Positions 1-10,205 of a DNA stretch of 64,000 bases are shown piece by piece (the first letter of the stretch is position 1; every line of letters begins with the position of its first letter). A program made the translations under genes and the position numbers. A model generated the notes under the pieces. That model worked only from the letters and a program-made list of their open reading frames with translations. It made no database searches and was not told where the DNA came from. Source of the DNA: Hanleya hanleyi (taxonomy: Eukaryota > Mollusca > Polyplacophora > Lepidopleurida > Hanleyidae); NCBI GenBank assembly GCA_036873755.1, contig JAVTVY010025395.1:1-64000 (forward strand), given 5' to 3'.

Positions 1-441
1 CATCCTACATACTGCGTCCATGACTCTAACGGCGCACATGACTTCGTGGACACACAACTTAGAAAGAACAACCGTTCTTTCCAAAGTAGTCACACTGAAC
101 TACGCTACAATAGCAATCTCATTGGCAATTGTTGCACCCGCAATGTGATCTATTTACTCACATGCACCAAATGCTCCAAACAATACGTTGGAGAAACCAA
201 GAGAACCTTCCACGAACGTATCCGAGAACATTATGACACACGGAATCATAGTTTAAACCCAGCACCACTTCATTTCTGGTCAGCCGGCCACACGACTGAC
301 CACATTAGCTTCCACATTATCGAAGTAATGACATCAGACCCAGATCTCGAAGCTAGCACCAAATCACGCCAAGCTCGAGAGCGTTACTGGATCTATCAAC
401 TCCACACGAGAGCACCCATCGGCTTGAACGAAAAGGATTAA
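1..441 (+). CDS. GIY-YIG endonuclease domain, C-terminal piece of a Penelope-like retroelement (5' cut by window edge)
   Basis: The frame is open from base 1, so this is a C-terminal fragment and the GTG at 46 is not a real start. Visible are the GIY-like NVIYLLTC (about nt 141-164), a C-x2-C pair, the YIG-like QYVGET (nt 181-198), the following RIREH arginine, a His-rich stretch (LHFWSAGH), and the closing RERYWIYQL...PIGLN block carrying the catalytic glutamate. This C-terminal signature (E-x-x-W-I-x-x-L...P-x-GLN) is typical of the endonuclease of Penelope-like elements, which nicks target DNA for retrotransposition. The reverse transcriptase would lie left of the window. A virus- or Polinton-borne GIY-YIG nuclease is the alternative, because a C2H2 gene follows 266 bp later. 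Confidence 0.75.
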   Translation, partial: HPTYCVHDSNGAHDFVDTQLRKNNRSFQSSHTELRYNSNLIGNCCTRNVIYLLTCTKCSKQYVGETKRTFHERIREHYDTRNHSLNPAPLHFWSAGHTTDHISFHIIEVMTSDPDLEASTKSRQARERYWIYQLHTRAPIGLNEKD

Positions 442-707
442 GCAAACCTTTGATTTTTCTCTCTTTACCATATATACCTACCTCCAAAGTTGCGCTTATC
501 CTTTCCGGCCAAACTACAGAGAGTACAGACATTCCTTTGTCTCGCCACAAACTCGTAGCGCCACAATAGCCACTTACACAGAGTGACGCCACTCTCCAAC
601 ACAATAAACACTATGGCGTTACAATGACAGCTTCACAACCGGATGATTCTTTGTCACAATGACGTTACTATGGACACACGTAAACTATCACGCCAACACA
701 CTACAAA

Positions 708-1169
708 ATGAAACGTAAGTGTGATTTATGCGGCAAGGAATACGCCGACCGCTACGGACTGTACCGGCACCGACGCATCCACCACTTCAAAAGAGGGTTT
801 ACCACCTGCCACTGCGGTAAAACTTACAAACGGAAAAGTGACTACCACAAGCATCAGCTGAGGTGCTTCTTCCAGGCGGCTAGTATAGGGGACGAACTGC
901 CCCCGTTTAACCACCTCACTGGGGCAACCACTACACCCCAGGAAGAAGCATCAAGTGGCACTACCCTTCTACAGCCTGTGGTCACATCCACTGTAGCTAG
1001 TCCATCACAGACTGCAGACCCAGTCGATCAACCAGCCCAATCACCATTCAATGACATTCTCAGAGAAGCAATGATTTGCTCAAACATCGAGACGACCTCG
1101 GACCTAGACACCACACCTCAGGCCGACACAGATTGGGACTCGTTCCTATCCAGTCTTTTAGACTTTTAA
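708..1169 (+). CDS. Two-finger C2H2/CCHC protein with an acidic hydrophobic C-terminus
   Basis: This is an intronless ORF of 153 residues. Finger 1 is C5-x2-C8-x12-H21-x3-H25. Finger 2 is a CCHC variant, C34-x-C36-x12-H49-x3-C53. Residues 54-130 form a low-complexity Thr/Ser/Gln/Pro linker, and the tail (DTDWDSFLSSLLDF) is an acidic-aromatic patch of the sort found in transactivation domains. DNA binding and activation are inferred; no specific family is recognised. An AATAAA-type signal lies about 70 nt after the stop (near 1240). Small single-exon C2H2 genes are common in invertebrate virus-like transposons, and the finger spacing resembles that of the 190-aa protein at 48556-49128, so a mobile-element origin is likely. 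Confidence 0.65.
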   Translation: MKRKCDLCGKEYADRYGLYRHRRIHHFKRGFTTCHCGKTYKRKSDYHKHQLRCFFQAASIGDELPPFNHLTGATTTPQEEASSGTTLLQPVVTSTVASPSQTADPVDQPAQSPFNDILREAMICSNIETTSDLDTTPQADTDWDSFLSSLLDF

Positions 1170-1490
1170 GACTTTACACGTCACATCGGAAGTCTATAAA
1201 TGCAAAGTGAATAACGAAAATAATAATATATTCAACATAATAAATTAATCTTTATTCACTAAACTGTGCTTTTTCTTCCGTTTATTGGTCCATTCATCCC
1301 CCGTTTTTGGAGACCACACATTGTGTCATACCACCACGTAACAGATTATATTACCGGCCTACACTATAGCCAATATATCACCCACCGGCCCACGCCTGCG
1401 GCAGATATGTCAATCATTGACCCATACCGGCCCACACCATAGCAACCGGGCCGCTCACTAGCCCACAACGGCCTACGGTCACATAGTTAC

Positions 1491-1552
1491 GAACCATACA
1501 GGCCTACACAGGCCTACACAGGCCTACGGTATTTCTCCACTATATAAAGCGG
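1491..1552 (+). promoter_or_regulatory. Pol II-type promoter: GGCCTACACA repeats plus TATA box
   Basis: Several direct copies of GGCCTACACA (about 1491-1530) precede a TATATAAAGC box at 1541-1550. No long ORF follows, because a tandem array begins about 120 bp downstream. It is probably the promoter of a mobile element whose body has been lost. Related GGCC-TAC motifs are scattered from 1350 to 1490. Confidence 0.4.
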
Positions 1553-1669
1553 CCGAATGGCCTTTCACACACAACCTCTGATGAGATCACATCGATCGAA
1601 ACCGGTCAGGTTTTTACAGACAGAAGTCAACTCCAGCCTTTGCCGAGTACTGATTTTCTTCACTCCATA

Positions 1670-2640
1670 CCATAGATCATCGATGCATCAAGAAACTTCA
1701 AAGGAATGACCAAACCAGTTTCCCTGATTCGGTGAAAACCTTGGCGGCCATCTTTAATTTATGCAAAATCTTCAATGATATATATCTCTGATACCATTCA
1801 AGTGTTCTATACGAAACTTGGTATACAACATCGATGTATCAAGAGATCTGCAATGTATAGCCACATCAGTTCCTCTGAGTGGCGGGAAGGATGGGCGGCC
1901 ATCATTAATTTATGCAAAATCATTAATGATCTCTATCTCTGATACTGTTCGAGTGCTCGATGTAAAATTTGGTATATATCATCGAAGCATCAATAGACTA
2001 CGATAAATGACAGTTCTGGCGTTTCTGATTGGGCGGAACCTTGGCGGCCATCTTTAATTTATGCAAAATCTTCAATGATATATATCTTTGATACCATTTC
2101 AGTGTTCTATATGAAACTTGGTATCCAGCATCGATGTATCAAGAGACTTGCAATGAATAACCACATCGGTTCCTCTGAGTGGCGGGAAGGATGAGCGGCC
2201 ATCTTTAATTTATGCGAAATCATTATTGATCTATATCTCTGATACGGTTCAAGTGCTCAATGTAAAATTTGGTATACATCGATTAGACAGTTCTGGTTTT
2301 TCTGCTTGGGCGGAAACCTTGGTGGCCATCTTTAATTTATGCAAAATCTTTAATGATGTTCATCTTTGATACCATTTCAGTGTTCTATATGAAACTTGGT
2401 ATACAGAATCTATGTATCAAGAGACTTGCAATGAATAACCACATCAGTTTCTCTTGAGTGGTGGGAAGGATGGGCAGCCATCTTTAATTTATGCGAAATC
2501 ATTAGGGATCTCTATCTCAGATAATTTTCAAATGTTCGATGTAAAATTTGGTATACATCGTCGATGCATCAGCAGACTTATGTAATAAATACCGGTTTCT
2601 CTGATTGGACGGAAACGTTTGAGGCCATTTCTAATGGCAA
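1670..2640. repeat. Tandem array, ~151-bp monomers in two alternating variants
   Basis: The block GGCGGCCATCTTTAATTTATG recurs at about 1742, 1893, 2043, 2195, 2321 (GGTGG variant) and 2474 (GGCAG variant). The spacing is 150-152 bp apart from one shortened unit. Each unit also carries ATCGATGTATCAAGAGAC and a '...CTGATACCATTTCAGTG...' stretch. Odd and even units form two subtypes, giving a ~300-bp higher-order dimer. The array is non-coding and the short ORFs inside it are chance. Confidence 0.85.
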
Positions 2641-2680
2641 AATTTTTCATAATCTGTATATTTGTTACTTGACTGCTTGG

Positions 2681-3049
2681 TGTTCCTGAAGTCTTGTTTT
2701 AAATTGAATACATTATGAATGGCTGGTGCCCAGAGCCGAGGGGTTTTCAGATGCGCAGCTTCGTATTTCAAGTTAGGTTCATCTACGAATAATACTCTCA
2801 ATCAGCACATTCGGTTCATGCTACAATAAAACCTATCGCCATCGGGGCACGTTTTCGCACCTCTTTATTGCGACTGGTTTGAAAGTTTCTCCAGGACCGA
2901 AACCGCGGGCGAAGGAGGTCGTAAAATCATAAAATAATTCAGATTCAGACACATATCTCGTGTTTGACTGAAAGATTATTGAGAAATATTATAAAGAACA
3001 CACAGTTTGCAGATGGAATTACGAATTAACGACAATGATAAATTGTACG
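2681..3049. other. No gene seen
   Basis: Unique-looking sequence with no ORF, RNA gene or repeat that I can support. Confidence 0.5.
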
Positions 3050-3225
3050 CATTCTTTGCGCATCGTGCGAAGTGGCAGTCTATAAATGCCTGCATGATCT
3101 CCGAGGGAACTCCGCACGTTATTCGCATCGTGCGGAGATCGTTTGCGCATCGTGCGGAGATCGTTTGCGCATCGTGCGCGTATCGTTTCCGCATCGTCTG
3201 CGCATCGTCTCCGCATCTATAGTGC
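3050..3225. repeat. Short GC-rich tandem repeat (GCGCATCGTGCGGAGATCGT type)
   Basis: Degenerate 10-21 bp units built on GCATCGT-GCG/CTCC repeat across this stretch. Because the unit is nearly frame-neutral it opens ORFs on both strands at once (ARG-rich on one, MRK-rich on the other). These are not genes. Confidence 0.8.
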
Positions 3226-3244
3226 TCATTTTATTGGCGTACTG

Positions 3245-3413
3245 TAGCTCTTGGGTTTTAAAACCTCCTCACACATTGGGGTTCACAATATTGTCACCGT
3301 CATTTATTGCCATCTTTATTGGTCTCCATAGCTCATGAATGATAATGCCTAGGTTCACCAAATTTACATCGCATTTGCATATGGTTGAAAATATGTGAGA
3401 TTGACTTTTTTGT
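3245..3413. repeat. 168-bp direct repeat, left copy
   Basis: It is nearly identical to 5014-5181. Both begin near TAGCT...GGGTTTTAAAACCTCC and end near ATATGTGAGATTGACTTTTTT. The two copies bracket the 44-bp minisatellite exactly. The inner part (CTAGGTTCACCAAATTTACATC) also resembles the interspersed repeat at 13395-13765. Confidence 0.9.
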
Positions 3414-3414
3414 G

Positions 3415-4945
3415 TTCCATCTCATGGTGATGTGTGTTAGCCCTGGTGACATGCATGTTATCTCGTGGTGACATGCATGTTATCCCTTGGTGGCGTGTGT
3501 ATTATCTCATGGTGACATGCGTGTTAGCCTATGGTGGTATGTGTGCTATCGCATGGTGACATGCATGTTATACCATTGTGGCATGTGTCCTATCCCATGG
3601 TTGCATGTGTGCTATCTCATGGTGATGTATCCTATCCCATGGTGGCATATGTACCATCTCATGATGACATGCATGTTAGCATGTGTGCTATCCCATGGTG
3701 GCATGCGTGTTATCCCATGGTTTCATGTGTACCATCTCATGGTGACATGCATGTTATCCCATGGTGGCATGTGTGCTATCTCATGGTGACATGCATGTTA
3801 TCCCATGGTGGCATGTGTGCTGTCTCATGGTGACATGCATGTTATCCCATGGTGGCATGTGTGCTATCTCATGGTGACCTGCATGTTATCCCATGGTTGC
3901 ATGTTGGCTATTTCATGGTGACATGCATGTTATCCCATGGTGGCATGTGTGCTATCCCATGGTGGCATGCATGTTATCCCATGGTGGCATGTGTGCTATC
4001 CCATGGTGACATGCATGTTATCCCATGGTGGATTGTGTGCTATCTCATGGTGACTTGCATGTCATCCCATGGTGGATTGTGTGCTATCTCATGGTGACAT
4101 GCATGTTATCCCATGGTGGCATGTGTGCTATCTCATGGTGGCATGCATGTTATCCCATGGTGGCATGTGTGCTATCCCATGGTGACATGCATGTTATCCC
4201 ATGGTGGATTTTGTGCTATCTCATGGTGACTTGCATGTTATCCCATGGTGGATTGTGTGCTATCTCATTGTGACATGCATGTTATCCCATGGTGGCATGT
4301 GTGCTGTCCCATGGTGGCATGTGTACTATTTCAGGGTGACATGCATGTTATCCCATGGTGGCATGTGTGCTATCTCATGGTGGCATGCATGTTATCCCAT
4401 GGTGGCATGTGTGCTATCCCATGGTGACATGCATGTTATCCCATGGTGGATTGTGTGCTATCTCATTGTGACATGCATGTTATCCCATGGTGGCATGTGT
4501 GCTGTCCCATGGTGGCATGTGTACTATTTCAGGGTGACATGCATGTTATCCCATGGTGGCATGTGTGCTATCCCATAGTGACATGCATGTTATCCCATGG
4601 TGGAATGTGTGCTATCTCATGGTGACATGCATGTTATCCCATGGTGGAATGTGTGCTATCTCATGGTGACATGTGTGCTATTTCAGGGTGACATGCATGT
4701 TATCCCATGGTGGCATGTGTGATATCCCATGGTGGCATGTGTGCTATTTCAGGGTGACATGCATGTTATCCCATGGTGGCATGTGTGCTATCTCATGGTG
4801 ACATGCGTGATATCCCATGATGGCATGTGTGCCATCTCATGGTGACATGCCTGTTATCCCATGGTGGCATGTGTGCTACATGTATCTCATGGTGACATGC
4901 CTGTTATCCCATGGTGGCATGTGTGCTATCATTTGGTGGTATAGG
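3415..4945. repeat. ~44-bp minisatellite (two ~22-bp half units)
   Basis: About 35 copies are present of a unit whose halves read approximately CCCATGGTGGCATGTGTGCTAT and CTCATGGTGACATGCATGTTAT. Higher-order duplication is evident, for example the 4201-4330 and 4440-4530 blocks. The many MVACVLSHGD-like ORFs are frame-open because the unit lacks stops; they are not proteins. Confidence 0.95.
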
Positions 4946-5013
4946 TATTCTTGGATGCTATTTGAATTCACCAATCAACTGAAACAAGTTCAAAATGAAT
5001 GTAATAAACTATA

Positions 5014-5181
5014 TAGCTTTGGGGTTTTAAAACCTCCTCACACATTGGGGTTCACAATATTGTCACTGTCATTTATTGCCATCTTTATTGGTCTCCATAG
5101 CTCATGAATGATAATGCCTAGGTTCACCAAATTTACATCGCATTTGCATATGGTTGAAAATATGTGAGATTGACTTTTTTT
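5014..5181. repeat. 168-bp direct repeat, right copy
   Basis: Right-hand partner of 3245-3413, with only a few substitutions between them. It abuts the end of the minisatellite. Confidence 0.9.
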
Positions 5182-5639
5182 CTGAGTCGCTGGGTCAAAG
5201 TTGCTGCGTTTGACTTTCTGTCTCTCTGGGCTATTGTGCAGTTCAAGTTTGGGATAATGGGAAAATTCCCAAAAGTTTGAGCGTAACTGTTCGTACAATT
5301 GTGATTCGTCTTTATGGCTTTGTTTCTTTCTGTTTCAAGGAATCTGCTCCGAAATGGACTGTGTCAGTTGGATGAGATGGTCAAAAAGTTGTATGACTGT
5401 ATCAAGGGAAGTTGACCTCAGTCACATAATCTATGTCTGAATTTAATTAAATCCAGAAACCTGAAATCTGACATTCATTTTTGTGAAACTGGTGCGGAGA
5501 AGATTCACCCAGAGGGTAATTCATGGAATAAGAACAGATGGTGATGAATCTAAGCTGACGTGGCACCCCTGGTGTTTTGCACAACCCCTGTCCCATAATC
5601 CCAGATGAAAGATTTTGGATAGTGAAAATGTATTCCAGT

Positions 5640-6115
5640 TTGATTTTTATGATTCCAAGGGAGATGGCCATATTGGATTCTTCTAACGACGATTGTAAAT
5701 GATTGATATCACAGAGGCCATATTGAATTACTGTATGAAACTGCATGGATGATCGGAACCGGGAAGGATGGCTGCCTTGGTTACAACATGTACAATGTAG
5801 ATCCTCCCTCTGAAGTGCATCAATGGTTGAAAGGATGGTGGCCATATTGGATTTGTCGACTGACCTGACTGAAGTGAGGTTTTCTATGAGCAAAATATTG
5901 TGGCAGTCATATGGGAGTTCACTATCATTGTGCATAACTGATTGGAAGTATGGCCTTGTTGGATTCCTGATCCATGTTAATGATGTTACATTGCTCAGAC
6001 ATGTGAATTTGAGCGAAACAGGGGTGGCCATATTGAGTTTCTTCAGAGAAGTGTGAATAAAAATGATTTAAAGCTTGGTGGCCATATTGGATTTTTGTAG
6101 GAAACTGCATTGATA
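5640..6115. repeat. Dispersed GCCATATTGGATTT motif cluster
   Basis: The motif GCCATATTGGATTT or a close variant occurs at about 5668, 5718, 5840, 6028 and 6081, each in a loosely similar context (a preceding 'GGTGG' or 'GAGATGG', then 'CTTCT/TGTAG...'). It is probably a decayed tandem repeat. ORFs spanning it show no recognisable domain. Confidence 0.5.
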
Positions 6116-6934
6116 ATGTGAAGATGGAACAGTGCTGGCCAGTTTGGATTTCTCTTCTGACATGACTGAAGTGCATTTATGAATTAGAAGTTGGCAGTCG
6201 TAGTGGATTCTCTGCCGAAATACATATACGATTGAAATACATTGTAATTGGTGATGAACATGGTTTGCTTGATTGCTACATGTATAACATAGACTGCCGA
6301 TCAGCCTTGGACAGCAGAGGGAATTTCCCCAGAGAACATACATATGGACAAGTTTCGATTATGTATGAAAATTTTTCTGTCTCAACTCAACTACGATATA
6401 TTCGCTCGATGAAAACATGAAAAATGTTAGTTTTTTTTTGCTCCATGCATGCGATGGATGGTGATGCTTGATTCAAAATTTGGGTAAAGAATACCCAGAA
6501 ATGAGTTAAATTTTGCGCCACGGCTCCACTCGCATGTCATGTGACAATTGTGTCGGATCACGTGAAATATACGTGACATATTTTGTTCAATCAAAATCTG
6601 GTGATACAGAACCATTTGGCACACTCTAATTTGCTTTCAGAGAAGACTCAAAGTGTAGGTTTAGTAATACATGTATTTTTTGCAAATTTGATTTTCTTGG
6701 TGCTATATCTGAAGTCTGGTGTTTCTATTGTGATCACAGCGGCAAATTCCAGATTTACAAAATGGAGGATAGTTTGAATTCTGCCCATGGCCAACTGGAT
6801 ACGAGTATCCTGAGGTCAAGGTTCATTTATGCATACATACAGACACACACACATTGAATACTTACTATATCCCCCTATTTTCACTTCAGGCTGAGGAGAT
6901 TTATCTAAGATAAAAAAGGTGCTTCTGTAACAGT
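6116..6934. other. No gene seen
   Basis: AT-rich sequence with a short CA-type microsatellite near 6826-6850. No supported feature. Confidence 0.5.
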
Positions 6935-6936
6935 TA

Positions 6937-8599
6937 CGGTAATTTCCCTAATAATTCACCTTCCAAATTTAATTCGAAAACGGTCGATTTTTCCGTCGTG
7001 ATTTTTTCCATCCTAATAAAACGAAAATGGTCCCGAGCATTTTCAATATACTCGTGAAACAATAAATTCGAACACTCCCGTTATCGTCGTGGAGTTCCTG
7101 CCGCTGAAAGTAAAGTGAATATGTTACTCAGAATAATTTCTGTACAACTAAATCGTGACCAACGATAGGCATTGACACAGAAATAAAATACAAAAGTTCA
7201 CTTTTTGTGGTTACGAATTCTCCATATATCATAGAACTATGATCAGAAGTCCCTAACCGGGTTCTTCTTAGCAGGAGGTTGGAGGCGAAAATGCCCGTCA
7301 ACTGGCCATTTTGAGGCACCCAACGAGATCAATAGAAAAAAAAATTAACAGCAATTGGAACGATATTTTCGATGTCTCATTTTCTTTAATAAACAGATGA
7401 TATGGAAGGACAAAGATATAAATGTTCCCTCTGCTTGTCCCTGTCAGGGCTTCAGCGTAATAGTTAGTTTGTGCACAACTCCTATGTCGAGGGAGCCATT
7501 ATTTCATTTCTTCAGATGTGCATGATCTGTCTCATACATTTTGACTGCAGAAAGGGAGTAGTTGTGTATTTCATTTGTGCTACGGGGAGATGTCAACAGA
7601 CATGGATGCTGGTGTTTTATTCACTCACCAATCCAGAACGACGTTTCCATGTAATAAAATGACAGACGTCAGTGTTTCCAACAACATGATAATCCAGTTT
7701 ATAATCAAAGAGGAATCAACTTTATGGAGCGGACGAACATAAAATATGCACCCTCGCTGGGTCCGTCAGATTGACATCTCACGAGTGACGTTGTAGACAA
7801 GTCAATGTACAATACAACCCGATCATCATTGCAGGAATTAGACGTTTAGTTTTTATGTATTTTCAATCCTTGACAAGCTGGACATTTCACCTTTTACTTC
7901 GTGTTTGATGGATAATGAACCAAACGTCGGCATCACGGTACATATTTAGCCGGGAAATATGGTCGACTGACTGCAGGCATGTGTTGCAATACTGTCGGGC
8001 TATCATCCCTATTGCGGTAATGGAAACTTCCACTGACCCGGTGTTGTAATCCCACATGGCTTCCCGACGAATCGAATTGGAAGAGTTAACTTTCAAAATA
8101 GGGAAGTAAGGCACAAAAGTTTTCAACACGCATATCGTGAGGGCAGATTTTTCTTTCGTTTCGTAGACTATATTTTCTTTGTATTTCATTCTTGAAACTT
8201 GCAACTCTGGTGGACAAATTCACGACCTACGCAATTTAATGACAATAACTACACAGGGAATGCTTGAAGTTGAAGAAAAAGAAAAAAGCATTTACGGCGA
8301 CAGATGGGTGATAAAAACTTCTGGGTCGGTAGCTTTTCGACTGACATATTTTAAGGATGGCCCAGAGTCTTTTTAAATGAACAATGATAGAGATATCAAA
8401 CATAATACACGGTTATCAATAGATCACAACGATCATGGTGAAGCGGTCCGCCATTTTGGATCTTCCGTGAATATCAGCGTAACATATAATTTGAACACAA
8501 GCCTTTTTCTGGAATTAGCGCGACAATTAATTCGAAAGTAGCCAATTTTTCAAGTTGCGAGTTTCATCACTGCATCGCGAATTATTAGGGAAATTACCG
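6937..8599. mobile_element. Tc1/mariner-like non-autonomous element with ~21-bp terminal inverted repeats and TA flanks
   Basis: The left end begins CGGTAATTTCCCTAATAA and the right end is its reverse complement. Both ends are bordered by TA (6935-6936 and 8600-8601), the target duplication expected for Tc1/mariner-type elements. The 1.66-kb interior contains no recognisable transposase; its ORFs (up to 105 aa) show no DDE/D motif. Superfamily assignment rests on the TA duplication alone. Confidence 0.75.
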
Positions 8600-8601
8600 T
8601 A

Positions 8602-9234
8602 GTCACAAGATTTTGACGTTCTCTTGCCAGCTGGCTATGTGATATTTTGTGGTCTGGTAAAATGCGTACATGGTACAATTTGGTTTCGTTCACAACCACA
8701 TCAAATGAATTTCAAATTGTCTCAGATTTCCAACTTTTCTTGTAAACCCGTGTCACATGTATTTTCTATTTGATGGTGTCCATTTTTTATCGGCGTAGAT
8801 GAAAGTTTGTCATCTGTTCATGTCTTTATTGTGAGGAAGGTGAAATAACCGAATCGGGTGTCAAAAACAGTTGATGATCTGCGAGTTCAAGATCCTCAAT
8901 TTTCCTGTATCAAATTAACACAATAACAATGGTCACAGCAGTTCAGCTAAGGTCTGGTCCATGATGGCAATCTCTGGATTATTCACTGCTACTTCTCATG
9001 CATTCTTTCGGGGAAATATCCTTAAATAACTTGCATAACCATGGAGAGAAGTGTGATTGAACAATCCAGAAATTGCCACCATGAACAATGTGATAGCTGA
9101 TCAGACCAACAAAGCTGTTGTTGTGAATCTTGAAATCATGCGACGAACCGTTATACATTATATTTCCAGATATGTACATAAAACACCTACATGTACATGT
9201 TTGAACTTGAGTTTGCCAGTGGCCGTGTGGTTCA
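8602..9234. other. No gene seen
   Basis: No ORF with a recognisable domain, and no repeat identified. Confidence 0.5.
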
Positions 9235-9372
9235 TGGCGCTTCTCTCCTGATAGCTAGCCTCGCACTGCTGAACCAGCACAGGTTCAAGCCCCGCTGGTG
9301 CTTGTAGTGGGTTTGTCACAATATGACTGGAATAATGTTGAAAGCGACGTTAAATCCTATTCACTCACTCAA
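9235..9372 (+). mobile_element. tRNA-related SINE (internal promoter and 3' tail)
   Basis: A Pol III B-box-like GGTTCAAGCCC lies near 9282. It is followed by the body TATGACTGGAATAATG, then GAAAGCGACGTTAAATCC and a TCACTCACTC tail. The tail recurs at 18846-18912. This tail type is one I associate with gastropod SINEs (from memory). Confidence 0.65.
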
Positions 9373-9763
9373 TCATGGTGCTCGTGTGAAAGTTTGCCAG
9401 TTACTTGCCATCGGGCAGTGGTTGTCTCCGGGTACTCCGGCTTTGTCCATTCAGCTTTCCTGTTACTGTAGGAGTGAAATAACCTTGAGCATGACATTAA
9501 ACGAAATTTCCCCCCCCCCCCCAACCCTTTAGGGTTGGTGAGATTAATAAAGTCGATAAAGGTTTTGGTACGGCCAGAATTTCTCATTTCTCTGTTATAA
9601 TTGGCAGTCTGGTCCTTCCATGGGTTAGGGCTGTTTCAAAAAAAATAAATAGGTGGGATAGGATGGTATACAGAGAGATAGGATGAATGTCATATGGATG
9701 GTTGGGGTGACTGATTAGAAAAAGAAGTCCCCCCCCCCCCCATGTACTATTTTCTAGAACTGC

Positions 9764-10197
9764 AGGCCTTCCAGTATTTCCTATATTTTTGAGTCATTCC
9801 TATATTTTCCTATATTTTACTCAAAACCTCCTATATTTTGACTTTTTCTCATGAAAATTTTCATCATTGCTCTGTAATGAGTCAAACTGACACGCGGAAA
9901 TACATTTCAGAAAAAAAAATTCGCCTCCCTTCGCTCGGCAAATATGAGAACATTTCAATCTCCCTAGGCTGAATCAAATAAGAGAACAGGTCACCTGAAA
10001 AGACCACCACCATGACCGCATTCAGTGAAAGTAATTTGATTAAACACTAGAAAACTACCAAGTTTGGAACATATAATGTAGTACAGACCTGTCTTACACT
10101 CCTTTATTTCCTATATTTTATACAGAAAATTCCTATATTTCTCCTATATTTTTGCAAATTTCCTCCTATATTTTCACTGTGAGCCACTTGAAGGCCT
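9764..10197. mobile_element. hAT-like MITE, copy 1
   Basis: A 434-bp element with inverted ends AGGCCTTCCAG.../...CTTGAAGGCCT. It is flanked by AGAACTGC (9756-9763) and GGAACTGC (10198-10205), a 7/8 match to an 8-bp target duplication. The interior is full of CCTATATTTT runs. A second, inverted-orientation copy sits at 15574-16023. The size of the duplication suggests the hAT superfamily. There is no coding capacity. Confidence 0.6.
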
Positions 10198-10205
10198 GGA
10201 ACTGC

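Noticed and set aside
3007..3222. Overlapping Arg/Cys/Ala-rich ORFs on both strands
   Set aside because: They are generated by a short GCGCATCGT tandem repeat.
3487..4625. Series of 60-125-codon ORFs with MVACVLSHGD repeats
   Set aside because: They are overlapping frames of a stop-free 44-bp minisatellite; there is no unique coding sequence or domain.
3415..4945. CRISPR-like array
   Set aside because: Units are contiguous and variable with no unique spacers, and the context is eukaryotic.
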